A stretch of DNA of 22,720 nt from JBPEXY01 sp052031065 (GCA_052031065.1 JBPEXY010000208.1:1-22720), one strand, 5' to 3'; shown: positions 1-8,111, numbered from the stretch's first letter. The notes: generated by a model from the sequence alone, not told the origin. Numbers and translations are program-made.

Positions 1-470
1 GGGCCGTTTAGTATCTGCAGACCACCAATCTGTGGTGTAGCAGGTGAAGGGCTACCAACACCCGGCTGGGGAACTGGCTGCTGAGCTGGCGGCGGCGGAG
101 CCGCTGGCATCGCATTGACCCCAAGCACCACAGTCTTTTCAAATTCGTCCTCATCATCGTCATCCTCGTCGACGTGTGCCGCTGGTCCAGCAACGAAGGT
201 GATAGTATGTTTGCCGATTTGAGCAGCCTCGCCATTTTTGAACTGATGGGAGGTGATTTTTTCGTTATTGATGAAAGTGCCGTTGGTGCTACCAAGATCT
301 TCAAGGGTAACAATATCCCCTGCAGTGACGATTTTTGCATGAGTTCCACTAACCGCAAGGCTGTCAATCTGGATGTCTGCGGAACTCTTGCGTCCAATAG
401 TCATCTCGCCAGGCCGAAGCTCATGCTCAGCAATGGTCGCGCCTTTAAATGAAATGATTATCTTGGACAT
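1..470 (-). CDS. FHA-domain protein, C-terminal part cut by window edge
   Basis: The frame is open from an ATG at 468-470 to the window edge, giving 156 visible residues. Residues 1-93 form a forkhead-associated domain, a phosphothreonine-binding fold, with the conserved GRKSSADI (26-33), SGTH (41-44) and LGSTNGTFIN (59-68) motifs. An acidic linker (about 101-111) and a Pro/Ala-rich linker (about 120-147) follow. The last visible residues, QIGGLQILNGP, resemble the start of a second FHA or pilZ-like module, which is inference. A weak AGGA lies about 8 bases upstream of the start. The protein probably works as a cytoplasmic or membrane-associated signalling adaptor that reads Ser/Thr phosphorylation, but its partner kinase is not visible. 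No transmembrane segment is seen in this part. Confidence 0.85.
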   Translation of the reverse strand, partial: MSKIIISFKGATIAEHELRPGEMTIGRKSSADIQIDSLAVSGTHAKIVTAGDIVTLEDLGSTNGTFINNEKITSHQFKNGEAAQIGKHTITFVAGPAAHVDEDDDDEDEFEKTVVLGVNAMPAAPPPPAQQPVPQPGVGSPSPATPQIGGLQILNG

Positions 471-752
471 TCAGGTAGTCCTGTTCACGTTGGTTTCGAC
501 TGCTAATTTCCAAAACACGCCTAGCTTCATCATTGTGACTGGGTATTGCTTGCTACAGCCGCCCGCTCTGGTGCGATTTTCCCCAATATACTAATGGTGA
601 TAGTTAGCGCTGTCCAAAGCAATGGGAATGATAACAAAAAGTCCCATTCAATCAATAACCTAAAGGTATAAATTCTAGGGGTTTGTTATGTTTGCGCGCT
701 AATATTCCATGAATTGATGTTTTTTACAATATTCTGGCGCACTCCGTGCATC

Positions 753-1496
753 TCAGGTATTTCTCAGTTTCGGTGCTGGTGTCTGATCAGGTTCAGTCAA
801 GTACCGGCTTAGATAGAGGCCCTGGGACAGGATGAAAACAATTGTTAGAGCCAGCATCCCGAACAGTTTGAAATTTACCCATTGTTCCTGGTGCACGAAT
901 TGCAGGTACGCACCCGCTCGGTCGTTAGCAGATCGCTCAGCGATCTTCTGTCTTGCCTCTGGGGTCAGGGTTTCATAGGTTCGGTTGAGTACGAGAGCAG
1001 CATAAGCTGTATCGTCTGTCCGTATGAGTTGGTACTCCGCTTTTTGACCTTCACTCAAGTCTTCAAAATCTACGGAGTAGATAAAGGCGACTACATAATT
1101 TGCCAGAGCGCAAAAAATAAAAAACAGTATCCAGCTTATGGTCACCGTTCGCCAAATTTTTGCAGGCAGTGCCAGCTGCGACCCGAGCAGGCGCTCAGCG
1201 AGTGTTTTTTTGCTGATAAGACTGAAAGAAAACACCGCGGCAAACAGACCATTCACGATAGTCGGTTTCCATTTTATGAACGCGTCGTCGTGAAATAACA
1301 CCGTCAAGGCTGCAGCGGCGCAGATTATCAACAGACTTGATAACTGCAGAGGCTCAATTCGCTTCTTCCTGTACCAGGTGAAAGCAAACACTGAGGCCGC
1401 GGCGAGAGCAGTCGCGACAACAGCTGAGTAGATATCGTCAAGTTGGTAGACAACAAAAAAGGCGATGACCGGTAAGAAGTCGAGGAATATCTGCAT
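753..1496 (-). CDS. yciB: YciB/IspZ inner-membrane septation protein with a large insertion
   Basis: This is the polytopic inner-membrane YciB (IspZ, septation protein A) family, which is linked to cell-envelope synthesis and division. The N-terminus (MQIFLDFLPVIAFF), FIKWKPT (73-79) and WVNFKLFG (206-213) are family signatures, and five or so hydrophobic segments are visible. The usual length is about 180 residues and this protein has 247. The excess is a charged, hydrophilic stretch at about 142-205, between the AFIYS strand end and WVNFK, where E. coli YciB has only a few residues. The ATG at 1494-1496 matches the family N-terminus although the ribosome binding site is weak. The gene is divergent from yciO, with 78 bases between them. 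Family assignment is secure; the role of the insertion is unknown. Confidence 0.9.
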   Translation of the reverse strand: MQIFLDFLPVIAFFVVYQLDDIYSAVVATALAAASVFAFTWYRKKRIEPLQLSSLLIICAAAALTVLFHDDAFIKWKPTIVNGLFAAVFSFSLISKKTLAERLLGSQLALPAKIWRTVTISWILFFIFCALANYVVAFIYSVDFEDLSEGQKAEYQLIRTDDTAYAALVLNRTYETLTPEARQKIAERSANDRAGAYLQFVHQEQWVNFKLFGMLALTIVFILSQGLYLSRYLTEPDQTPAPKLRNT

Positions 1497-1574
1497 AATA
1501 GGTCAAGGACCGTTTAGTTGGAGAGATCAGTCACTATGATAAGCGTTTGGCTTGACTATTTTGGGTAGCGATCG

Positions 1575-2201
1575 TTGAAATCAACCATTTTACATGTTCA
1601 TCCAGAGAACCCTCAGAAGCGGCTGATAGAGCAGGCTGGTAAGTGCATTCTCAACGGCGGTTTAGTCGTTTGTCCGACCGAAAGTTGTTATGTTCTTTTA
1701 CATGGAATCACTGAGAAAAAGCCCCATGAAAGAGTGCTTCAGATACGTAATCTGCCGAGGGATCATCTGTTTACTCTGATCTGTGCCGATCTTTCCCAGC
1801 TGGACCGCTATTCGAGAGTTGGAACCCTGGAATATCGCATGTTGAAAAGCCATCTGCCTGGTCCCTATACGTTCATTCTAGGCGCAACACGATTAATTCC
1901 AAAGCGTTTGGTAGGGCCTAAAAGAGACACTATTGGGGTGCGAGTTTCGGCGCATCCGGTTTGCCAGCAGCTACTTCAGTATGTTGGAGAAGCCCTCGTG
2001 TCAACTACGGTGAAATTGCCCGGGTGGGAATGGCCATTGTCCGCTGAGAGCGATTTGGTGGAACATTTGAAAACTCGCGTTGATTGCATGTTGTTGGCAG
2101 GAATCGGGAGAACCGTAGAGACTACAGTGGTCGATCTATTGGCTGATCCCCCAAAGGTGTTGAGGGTAGGTTTGGGCGATACCGGACCGCTGGGTTTATG
2201 A
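1575..2201 (+). CDS. yciO: YciO-type Sua5/YrdC family protein
   Basis: This 208-residue protein belongs to the YrdC/Sua5/YciO superfamily, whose core members make threonylcarbamoyl-AMP for the t6A modification of tRNA. It aligns end to end with E. coli YciO: HPENPQKRLI near the N-terminus, GGLVVCPTES (about 28-37), QIRNLP (56-61), LPGPYTFIL, IGVRV and TTVVDL. It is therefore the YciO subgroup, whose physiological substrate is less certain than that of TsaC. The start is TTG at 1575: the frame has a stop (TAG) three codons upstream, no ATG fits, and the YciO N-terminus begins exactly here. The rare start and poor ribosome binding site suggest low expression. The CDS ends 60 bases from the convergent TPR gene. 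Confidence 0.85.
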   Translation: MKSTILHVHPENPQKRLIEQAGKCILNGGLVVCPTESCYVLLHGITEKKPHERVLQIRNLPRDHLFTLICADLSQLDRYSRVGTLEYRMLKSHLPGPYTFILGATRLIPKRLVGPKRDTIGVRVSAHPVCQQLLQYVGEALVSTTVKLPGWEWPLSAESDLVEHLKTRVDCMLLAGIGRTVETTVVDLLADPPKVLRVGLGDTGPLGL

Positions 2202-2261
2202 GTTGCTCTACAAAACAGCAAGCTGGCCGGGATGAGCAACGCACTGTAATTGCGCGTTGAT

Positions 2262-5036
2262 TTAACGTGAGCCTTTCTGACCTTCCAGTATCGCGACAAA
2301 TTCTGGTCTGTTAGAGTGCTCAGGGTATGCCTTGATGAAATTTGTTATGACTTTACTCGCTTTACTGTATTTCTCATTGCGTTGTAGTGCTACGGCGAGA
2401 TGATAAGTGATGTCGGCTGATCCCGGTTCAAGATCATGCGCGCGTGAAAGAACACTGAGCCCCTGTTCAATATCACCCTCGTTAAGAATTATCCAACCAG
2501 CAGTATCCAATATGTCGCCGTTCTCGATACCCAGGTTAAGTAGTTTTTTTGCGATAGCGATTGACTTCGCATTTCCGTTTTGGTGATAAAGCCACGCTAG
2601 ATTATTAAGTGCCAGGGGGTGGCTATCACTATATTTCAGTATTTCTTCATAGTGTTCTATAGCGCTACCATCATCTCCTTGCAGCATTAGCTGGTTGGCC
2701 AACAGCAAGCGCGTAGGCAAATCATCCGAGTGCTCAGAGAGCCACTCCTCCAGCATCGAGATGGTCTCGTGTTCACGATTAAGTTTGAGTAGTGCGCCAG
2801 CTATGCTGTGCAGCAGCTTAGCCGATGCCCCTTCCTGAAAAGCTTTCTGATAATACTCAAGTGCAAATTCGTATCGGCCCGCTGAACGATGGATGTCCCC
2901 GAACAGCGTAGGATACAGGGTGTTATACCCGGCAGTGGTTTCGGGCAGACTAGATAGTACTTTTTGCGCAGCGAGGAGGTCTCCCTCCGCTAATTCCAGG
3001 GAAATCAGATTGACGTAAGGGGACACTTCCGTTGGGGATTCCTCAATCAGGGAGTTGAGAGTGCTCCTTGCCAGCGAAAGTCTGTTAGCCACTTGCGCAG
3101 TTTGCGCTATAGCCAGGTTGAATTGTCCATTTCGTCTCTGCTCGGGAACCTTCAGCAGTGTCGTCAGAGCCTCATTATTCAATCCTAATCCGTTTTGAAT
3201 TAGCGCTAGCACTATTGCAGTTTCCGGCGCCGTGGGACTTAGAGTATTGGCACGCGTAGCAAATTGAAGTGCTTCGTCAGACTTGCCTTTTTGTGATAAC
3301 AATTGTGCGAGCACAATCAATGCGCGAGAGCTTTGATTGTGATCAGAAAACTCACGTAAGAGTTCGATGGCATCGTCGACACGATCTTCTCTGACAAGAA
3401 TTTCAGTCAGCGCCAGAGCAGCATCTGCATGGGTTGGGTCGATTTCGAACACAGAATTAAAATGAGTTTGTGCCTGCTCCAATGCGTTCTGAGCTAACTC
3501 GATTCTGCCCAGATTCATCAGCGCGGGGATAAAGGCGGGGTCTTCTTCCAGGGCGCTAATAAAATGTTTTTTCGCCTTATCTAGATTATTTTGACGCAGC
3601 TCTATGGCGCCAAGCAGGTTAACAGCGAAAATAGTAAAGCCGGCTTGTTTGAGTTCCTCTGTGACTGTGTACGCACCAGCAAGGTCGCCCTTGGAGATCT
3701 GCGCGAAAGCCAGGAGCAAGTGGGTCTCGGGACCTTGAGTTCCGCTTTGAATTAATGTTCTGAGTTCGCTAACGGCGGTATCGAAGTCACCAGCTGCGAT
3801 ATGAGCCCTGGCTAACGGTCCTCTCAACAGTGATGGGTCATCAATAATAGCGGTGGCTTTTTCCAGCAATACTGCCCCGCGAGAGGTTTGCCCCAGGGCA
3901 ATGTGTGCGCTGCCAGCGACTACGAGGCTTAGCGCGTCATTGGAGTCGGCAGTGACCTCTCCAAGTAACGATAGAGCCTCCTCGGGCTGGCCCAATCTGA
4001 GTTTTGTGGTCGCCAGTAGCTGAGTGCCACTGAGATGCTCAGGGTCTGAATCTACAACGGTTGAGAGTGCCAGGTTAGCTCTTTCCAGTTGGTTGTTGTC
4101 GAGATAGATTTTCCCCAATAAAAGCTGGCTGGCAGTATGTTTGGGAATCACGGCGATGACGTTTTCTAGTTCGTTGATTGCACTCTCATATTCGCCTTCC
4201 TGAAAATAGAGCAGACCCTTCAGATAACGCGCAATCGGTAGATTGGGGGACTCATCGAGTATCGATCTCGTTATCGAATGTCCGAGGGGATAATCCAGGC
4301 GGATTAGCGCTATTCGAGCCAGCCCCAGTTTTGCGAGCGTTTTCGTTCTTGAGTCCTGCTCAGCGATGGCAAAGAAATCTCCTGCCTTGTCTGGTTCTTC
4401 CTGGGCCACAGCGAGCTCGCCTGCAATCAGGTTTGCAAAGGGGTTGTCAGCCTCCTGGAGGATAATTTCATCAATTAAGCGCTTTGCAACCGGCAGGTTT
4501 CGTCTGCCAATTTCCAGTCGGGCCAGGACCAGCAGAGCCTCTACTAGATCTGGTGATTCCTCTAATACGGCTTCTAATAGCTCTTCAGCCTGACTAACTT
4601 CGCCCGACGCCAGCAGTATTTCCGCATAAAGAACTCTGGCCTCTAAAGAGAGACTGGATAACTCTTTTGCACCGAAATAATCCAGTCCCTCCTGAAGTTT
4701 GCCCTGGGCAACCCATGAGCGAACAAGTGGAAGTTCGCTGTCTACGCTGTGGATCCCTAGTTCGATAGCCTTGGCAAACTCCTTTTCGGCTGCCGCGTTC
4801 TCCCCAGCTTCTAAGTAAATGGTGCCTGCCAGCCAACGCAACTCAGCGTTCGCCGGTTCTGTACGCAGAGCGTTTTTGATTTCCAGGATGGCCGGCTTTA
4901 GTTTGCCTTCATCCAGCAGTTGCTGAGCCCGTTCAGCATGAGCCTCGCTAGACAGATCAGTATCAGGACCGCAACCAGAGATTATTCCGCTAAAAAGCAG
5001 AGTGAGCGCCAGTTTTCGCAGTGTGACTGGAATCAT
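2262..5036 (-). CDS. prsT: PrsT-like TPR-repeat lipoprotein of PEP-CTERM systems
   Basis: This 924-residue protein starts with a lipoprotein signal peptide ending in IISG and a lipidated Cys22. The rest is a continuous solenoid of more than twenty tetratricopeptide repeats, recognisable from repeated patterns such as LLLGKIYLDNNQLERA and ALNNLAWLYHQNG. Length, architecture and sequence match the XrtA/PEP-CTERM system TPR protein PrsT, which is normally encoded with exosortase and exopolysaccharide genes. A GAGG element lies just upstream of the ATG. Neither exosortase nor EPS genes are in the window, so the gene is either an orphan or separated from its locus. It probably sits in the outer membrane or periplasm as a scaffold for polysaccharide or sorted-protein export. 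The PrsT name is a family-level inference; a generic TPR lipoprotein is the alternative. Confidence 0.8.
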   Translation of the reverse strand: MIPVTLRKLALTLLFSGIISGCGPDTDLSSEAHAERAQQLLDEGKLKPAILEIKNALRTEPANAELRWLAGTIYLEAGENAAAEKEFAKAIELGIHSVDSELPLVRSWVAQGKLQEGLDYFGAKELSSLSLEARVLYAEILLASGEVSQAEELLEAVLEESPDLVEALLVLARLEIGRRNLPVAKRLIDEIILQEADNPFANLIAGELAVAQEEPDKAGDFFAIAEQDSRTKTLAKLGLARIALIRLDYPLGHSITRSILDESPNLPIARYLKGLLYFQEGEYESAINELENVIAVIPKHTASQLLLGKIYLDNNQLERANLALSTVVDSDPEHLSGTQLLATTKLRLGQPEEALSLLGEVTADSNDALSLVVAGSAHIALGQTSRGAVLLEKATAIIDDPSLLRGPLARAHIAAGDFDTAVSELRTLIQSGTQGPETHLLLAFAQISKGDLAGAYTVTEELKQAGFTIFAVNLLGAIELRQNNLDKAKKHFISALEEDPAFIPALMNLGRIELAQNALEQAQTHFNSVFEIDPTHADAALALTEILVREDRVDDAIELLREFSDHNQSSRALIVLAQLLSQKGKSDEALQFATRANTLSPTAPETAIVLALIQNGLGLNNEALTTLLKVPEQRRNGQFNLAIAQTAQVANRLSLARSTLNSLIEESPTEVSPYVNLISLELAEGDLLAAQKVLSSLPETTAGYNTLYPTLFGDIHRSAGRYEFALEYYQKAFQEGASAKLLHSIAGALLKLNREHETISMLEEWLSEHSDDLPTRLLLANQLMLQGDDGSAIEHYEEILKYSDSHPLALNNLAWLYHQNGNAKSIAIAKKLLNLGIENGDILDTAGWIILNEGDIEQGLSVLSRAHDLEPGSADITYHLAVALQRNEKYSKASKVITNFIKAYPEHSNRPEFVAILEGQKGSR

Positions 5037-5236
5037 AGTTGCCTCAAAGTGGAATGTTGGGACCGCTGGTTTCTGGAAATAAAGCGCCAGTTAATCAGGT
5101 ACAGTTTGAGTCCGCTAAAGAATACCATCGGACTAATTTAGCTCAACTCTCTATTTCCGGGTCAAGGGCGAAACTACTGAATGACGGATGATCGTCAAAC
5201 CATGAGAACAGATTACGAACCAAATAATATTTGGCC

Positions 5237-5280
5237 AAAAAAAACCCCCGATGACGGGAACGAGGGGTCGCCTACCGGGG
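5237..5280 (-). terminator. Rho-independent terminator after the alkB-like gene
   Basis: On the minus strand the RNA can pair CCCCGGU (complement of 5274-5280) with AUCGGGG (one G-U pair), followed by eight U residues (complement of 5237-5244). A smaller ACCCC/GGGGT hairpin within it is an alternative fold. It lies about 40 bases after the stop of the membrane hydroxylase gene at 5319, a normal terminator position. Confidence 0.7.
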
Positions 5281-5318
5281 CAACACGACAGGGTGGGAAT
5301 CAGCACAAATGTTTCTAG

Positions 5319-6494
5319 CTACCAGATGACCGCATTTTTTTCATACTTTTCTGGTAACGCACCGGCAACGGCATGGGGAATTGTGTCACTGTTGTCATAG
5401 TGTTGGAGCACAATCGGATTGACGACCCTAAACCAGAGCCTGGGAAGAAAGGGGATGAACAGCATTACCAGGTTACCGCAGGGGTAGCGGGGTGCGTCGT
5501 GGCTATACCGGAGTATCTGAAACGGTCGTCCTTCGTTGGCGTGGTGGTCGGAGTGGCGGTTAACCACACCGAGTACAACGCTGCTGATGGCGTAACCGTC
5601 ATCCCAGGCATGAATGGTTCGCGGGCGTTCCAGGTCGCCGTTGGCTGTTTTGCGACGGTGTAGGCCGTAGTGCTCCAGATAATCTCCGACGGAAAGCAGA
5701 AACCTCACTCCGGCATACTGCAGCAGGAATAGCGGTATCGCGACCAGGCCAAAAAGAGTGATCAGCGATCCGACCCAGATGATTTCACCCAGGGTGAACC
5801 AGATCATCACGTTCTGGACAGAAACTGGACCTTTGCCGCGACGGTGCAATTTCTCTTTCTCGACCCGCCAGCTGGCAAGCCATTTTCCCCAGATATTGCG
5901 GCCGGCGAACTGATAAAAGGTCTCGCCAAATCTGGCTGATCCGGGATCGTCCTTACTGGCAACAAAAATATGGTGCCAGAAGTTATGGTAAATCATGAAG
6001 TTGGCCATCCCGCAGACACCAAAGACCAGCACACCTATGAAACGATCAAAGCGGCTTTCACGGTGACACAGTTCATGAGAAAGGGTCCCGCCAATGCCTA
6101 CGGCAACCGCGTTGCTCAAGGCCAGGCCAACAATTTCAAAGCCGCTCAACGGTTGAGGTGAAACGATATAGCCGGTACCAGCGATCAGGTCATAGCAGAA
6201 AAACATGGTGAACAGCTGGCTCGGCAGGTAAACCCAGCAGCTGACGCGATACCAGATGTTGGCGAGATACTTCTGTTCTTCTTCCGCAGTCGGGTTGGTG
6301 GTTTCGTCGCCAACGATTAGATCCAGTACCTGGAGGCCGATCACCGCCCAAAAAACGGTAAACCAGTGAAAAATACCGCCACCAAGGAAGTACCCCGCGA
6401 TTGGCATCAGCGCGAGGATTGACATCGGCAACAGGCCGACCTGGGTGACCAGCTTGCGTTTGGCGGAATCGCCAGGCTGGATAACTGCTTCCAT
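5319..6494 (-). CDS. AlkB/XylM-like membrane di-iron hydroxylase
   Basis: This 391-residue integral membrane protein of the fatty-acid-desaturase fold carries the histidine boxes of alkane 1-monooxygenases and xylene/cymene hydroxylases: HELCHR (140-145), HNFWHH (170-175), LEHYGLHR (273-280) and NRHSDHHAN (312-320). The last two match the AlkB signatures almost exactly. The second box is HNFWHH where AlkB has HNRGHH, and the first has Cys where AlkB has Gly, so this is a divergent subfamily. Hydrophobic segments at about 20-60, 85-135, 150-170 and 230-270 fit six membrane helices. It should insert one oxygen into a terminal or benzylic C-H bond, using rubredoxin or a ferredoxin-type reductase not encoded here. 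GGGAG precedes the ATG. The substrate class (alkane or alkyl-aromatic) cannot be decided from sequence alone. Confidence 0.85.
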   Translation of the reverse strand: MEAVIQPGDSAKRKLVTQVGLLPMSILALMPIAGYFLGGGIFHWFTVFWAVIGLQVLDLIVGDETTNPTAEEEQKYLANIWYRVSCWVYLPSQLFTMFFCYDLIAGTGYIVSPQPLSGFEIVGLALSNAVAVGIGGTLSHELCHRESRFDRFIGVLVFGVCGMANFMIYHNFWHHIFVASKDDPGSARFGETFYQFAGRNIWGKWLASWRVEKEKLHRRGKGPVSVQNVMIWFTLGEIIWVGSLITLFGLVAIPLFLLQYAGVRFLLSVGDYLEHYGLHRRKTANGDLERPRTIHAWDDGYAISSVVLGVVNRHSDHHANEGRPFQILRYSHDAPRYPCGNLVMLFIPFLPRLWFRVVNPIVLQHYDNSDTIPHAVAGALPEKYEKNAVIW

Positions 6495-6526
6495 AGGTTC
6501 TCTCCCAAAAACCGTCTCTCAAATAA

Positions 6527-6554
6527 ACAGTACCGCAGTCTGCCGGATGTTGAA
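6527..6554 (-). promoter_or_regulatory. Possible sigma70 promoter of the alkB-like gene
   Basis: Read on the minus strand, TTCAAC (complement of 6549-6554), 16 bases and TACTGT (complement of 6527-6532) resemble a weak sigma70 promoter. Its -35 box lies inside the left arm of the palindrome at 6550-6565, a geometry expected for repression. It would give a leader of about 25 bases. The match to consensus is partial, so this is a proposal. Confidence 0.35.
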
Positions 6555-6565
6555 CGAACGTTCAA
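6550..6565. promoter_or_regulatory. Palindromic operator candidate 1 (TTGAACG-AA-CGTTCAA)
   Basis: This is a perfect inverted repeat of 7-base arms around a 2-base centre. It lies 56 bases upstream of the alkB-like start and overlaps its possible -35 box. The TGAACG/CGTTCA arms are of the type bound by TetR-family repressors. No cognate regulator gene is in the window. Confidence 0.6.
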
Positions 6566-6573
6566 TAGAGCTG

Positions 6574-6597
6574 CCAACTGACTGTGCAGTCAGTTGG
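6574..6597. promoter_or_regulatory. Palindromic operator candidate 2 (11-base arms)
   Basis: This is a perfect inverted repeat with arms CCAACTGACTG and CAGTCAGTTGG around a TG centre, eight bases from operator candidate 1. The ACTGACTG/CAGTCAGT pattern again looks like a TetR-family operator, but of a different specificity. There is no U-run on either side and the two-base loop would be too tight for a terminator, so a DNA-level site is preferred. It is 80 bases upstream of the alkB-like start and 51 bases past the end of the extradiol dioxygenase gene. Confidence 0.6.
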
Positions 6598-6647
6598 GTA
6601 CGGTCGCCTGGCCGGGCCTGTGAGATGTGGCGTGTTTAGTCTGAAGT

Positions 6648-7619
6648 TTAGAGCGAATGCTGTAAAAATGAGGGGTACGGTTCCTGGCTGTAGTAGGAGA
6701 GTGCTTTGCCGAGCTGTTTTTCTTCCCAGATGACTGGTTCAAGTTCCGGGTGCGGATCGATAAGTCTTCCGCCAGCGCACAGTTCCAGCCGGATATTGAA
6801 ATCGTCAGCAAAATGTATCGAAAAGGTGTTGCCGTAACTCTGTCTGGTGGGGCCATAGCGGTCGATGGCAACACCCTGTTCACGCAGGTAGGTGCCGATG
6901 ACCATGATGTCGTTGGGGTCTTCCTTGGTATAGGCGATATGGTGCAGATGACCATCCTCGCCGGGAAAGATAGCCAGCTCCTGACCACCAACTTCGCGGG
7001 ACATTCGGAACAGCAGTGCTGACAGCAACTGAACCTCATGTTCAGCGCGGGTGTCAGAAACAATTTTCTCTGAAATACCGAATTGCAGTACCTTGCTGAG
7101 GAAGTCGACGGTTGCAGCCGGATCGCTACTGGTTACCGCAACATGATTAAGGAACATCGGCGCGGCTGTACCTCGCAGAGGCTTGGGGGTCACCCAGTCG
7201 GGTGATTCAAAGCCAGTAACGTAGCCGGCTTGCTCCATTTCTGCGAAAAGTCGCAGTTGCTGGCCACCGGGTATGGTAAAGCTGATGGAATCGCCCAAAC
7301 CGGCAAGGGTGCTGTTCGCCGCACTGCGGTGGACCTCGATGCCCTTTGCAGCGATGTGTGCCGCAAACTGGTCCAGATCAGCCTCATCCCTGACCTGAAA
7401 ACCAATTTCTACCAGGCCGCTGGCCTCTCGCTGTTCCAGGACCAGGTCGAATCGGTTGTGTTCATGCCAGCAGCGCAGATAACTGCGGCTGTTTTCCCGT
7501 AGCGATTCCAGCAGGCCCATCTGCTCCAGATAAAAATGCCGGGAGCGGATAAGTCTTGGATCATCCAGGCCGAGCCAGAGATAGGCGATTCTCAAAATGC
7601 CACGGTGTTTCAGCCCCAT
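6648..7619 (-). CDS. Extradiol ring-cleavage dioxygenase (type I, VOC fold)
   Basis: The protein has 323 residues from the ATG at 7617-7619, which has GGAGAG four bases upstream. A TTG four codons further upstream is open but would overlap that ribosome binding site. There are two vicinal-oxygen-chelate domains. The N-terminal one begins ILRIAYLWLGLDD and the C-terminal one carries the predicted Fe(II) ligands His159 (LNHVAV), His226 or His227 (GHLHHIAY) and Glu279 (IRLELCAG). Length and order match catechol 2,3-dioxygenase and 2,3-dihydroxybiphenyl dioxygenase enzymes, which open a catechol ring next to the hydroxyls. It is upstream of the alkB-like gene on the same strand, but 153 bases and two palindromes separate them. 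No meta-cleavage hydrolase or decarboxylase lies nearby, so the catechol it uses is unknown. Confidence 0.85.
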   Translation of the reverse strand: MGLKHRGILRIAYLWLGLDDPRLIRSRHFYLEQMGLLESLRENSRSYLRCWHEHNRFDLVLEQREASGLVEIGFQVRDEADLDQFAAHIAAKGIEVHRSAANSTLAGLGDSISFTIPGGQQLRLFAEMEQAGYVTGFESPDWVTPKPLRGTAAPMFLNHVAVTSSDPAATVDFLSKVLQFGISEKIVSDTRAEHEVQLLSALLFRMSREVGGQELAIFPGEDGHLHHIAYTKEDPNDIMVIGTYLREQGVAIDRYGPTRQSYGNTFSIHFADDFNIRLELCAGGRLIDPHPELEPVIWEEKQLGKALSYYSQEPYPSFLQHSL

Positions 7620-7891
7620 GTTGCTCTCCAATGGATACTACTATATGAGGTTGCTATTGTTGTTTGCCTGCAGTCGGAGAAGACCTGATTCAGGTCAGCT
7701 TTTCTGGAGTTGGACTGGTGGCGGCGCTCGTCTGGTTGCAGGCGGTAGTTAGAACAGAGCGCCAGAAGACTCAAGTCGGGCTTTAACAGCCCACAGTCAC
7801 AGGCTCCACGGAGCGGGGTCAGGAACATTTTGTCCCCGATTCACCGATTTAATCGCCGGGCTTATGAGCTAAATCAGGCAGGCGTAAACTA

Positions 7892-7920
7892 TTGTCAAGA
7901 GTGATCGGATACAATACTGT
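7892..7920 (+). promoter_or_regulatory. Possible sigma70 promoter of Rieske oxygenase 1
   Basis: TTGTCA (7892-7897) and TACTGT (7915-7920) are separated by exactly 17 bases. A TATTGT/ACAATA inverted repeat with a 15-base spacer (7890-7895 and 7911-7916) overlaps both boxes and could be a regulator site. The same TACTGT hexamer appears in the alkB-like promoter candidate. A leader of about 185 bases would follow. Confidence 0.4.
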
Positions 7921-8048
7921 CCGGTTTAACGACGACCGACACGCCGGATGACCCTATCTGACCGGTGTCTTTCAACAACAAGTATCTAATGGTTTAGCTC
8001 CAGCCCTGAGCAGTTACTCAAGCTAATAGCCCAGGGTGGTAAGGATCG

Positions 8049-8083
8049 AACAGGCAGCAGATTCAATGTGTCTGCTACCTGTT
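8049..8083 (+). promoter_or_regulatory. Leader hairpin upstream of Rieske oxygenase 1
   Basis: AACAGG-C-AGCAGA and TCTGCT-A-CCTGTT form a 13-position stem with one C/A mismatch and a 9-base loop. It ends about 20 bases before the GAGGTG ribosome binding site of the Rieske alpha gene. No U-run follows, so an mRNA-stabilising or regulatory leader is more likely than a terminator. Confidence 0.45.
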
Positions 8084-8111
8084 TCAGTTAGAACACTAAA
8101 GAGGTGGCAAC

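Larger units (their letters stand above)
7620..8111. other. Divergent intergenic region before Rieske oxygenase 1
   Basis: About 490 bases separate the extradiol dioxygenase start (-) from the Rieske alpha start (+). No convincing gene is visible on either strand. It holds a 7-1-7 palindrome (7682-7696), a short GGGG/CCCC-flanked stretch (7814-7838), the promoter candidate at 7892-7920 and the leader hairpin at 8049-8083. Its length suggests that it contains regulator binding sites for both directions. Confidence 0.6.

Noticed and set aside
2202..2240. GTTGCTC/GAGCAAC pair as a terminator between yciO and the TPR gene
   Set aside because: The loop is 25 bases and no U-run follows on either strand.
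7682..7696. GACCTGA-T-TCAGGTC palindrome
   Set aside because: It may be an operator, but it is isolated, lies about 60 bases upstream of the extradiol gene start with no promoter match, and could be chance.
7814..7838. GGGG/CCCC-flanked stretch resembling part of a REP or transposase-associated palindrome
   Set aside because: The arms are only five bases, with no second copy in the window and no transposase gene nearby.
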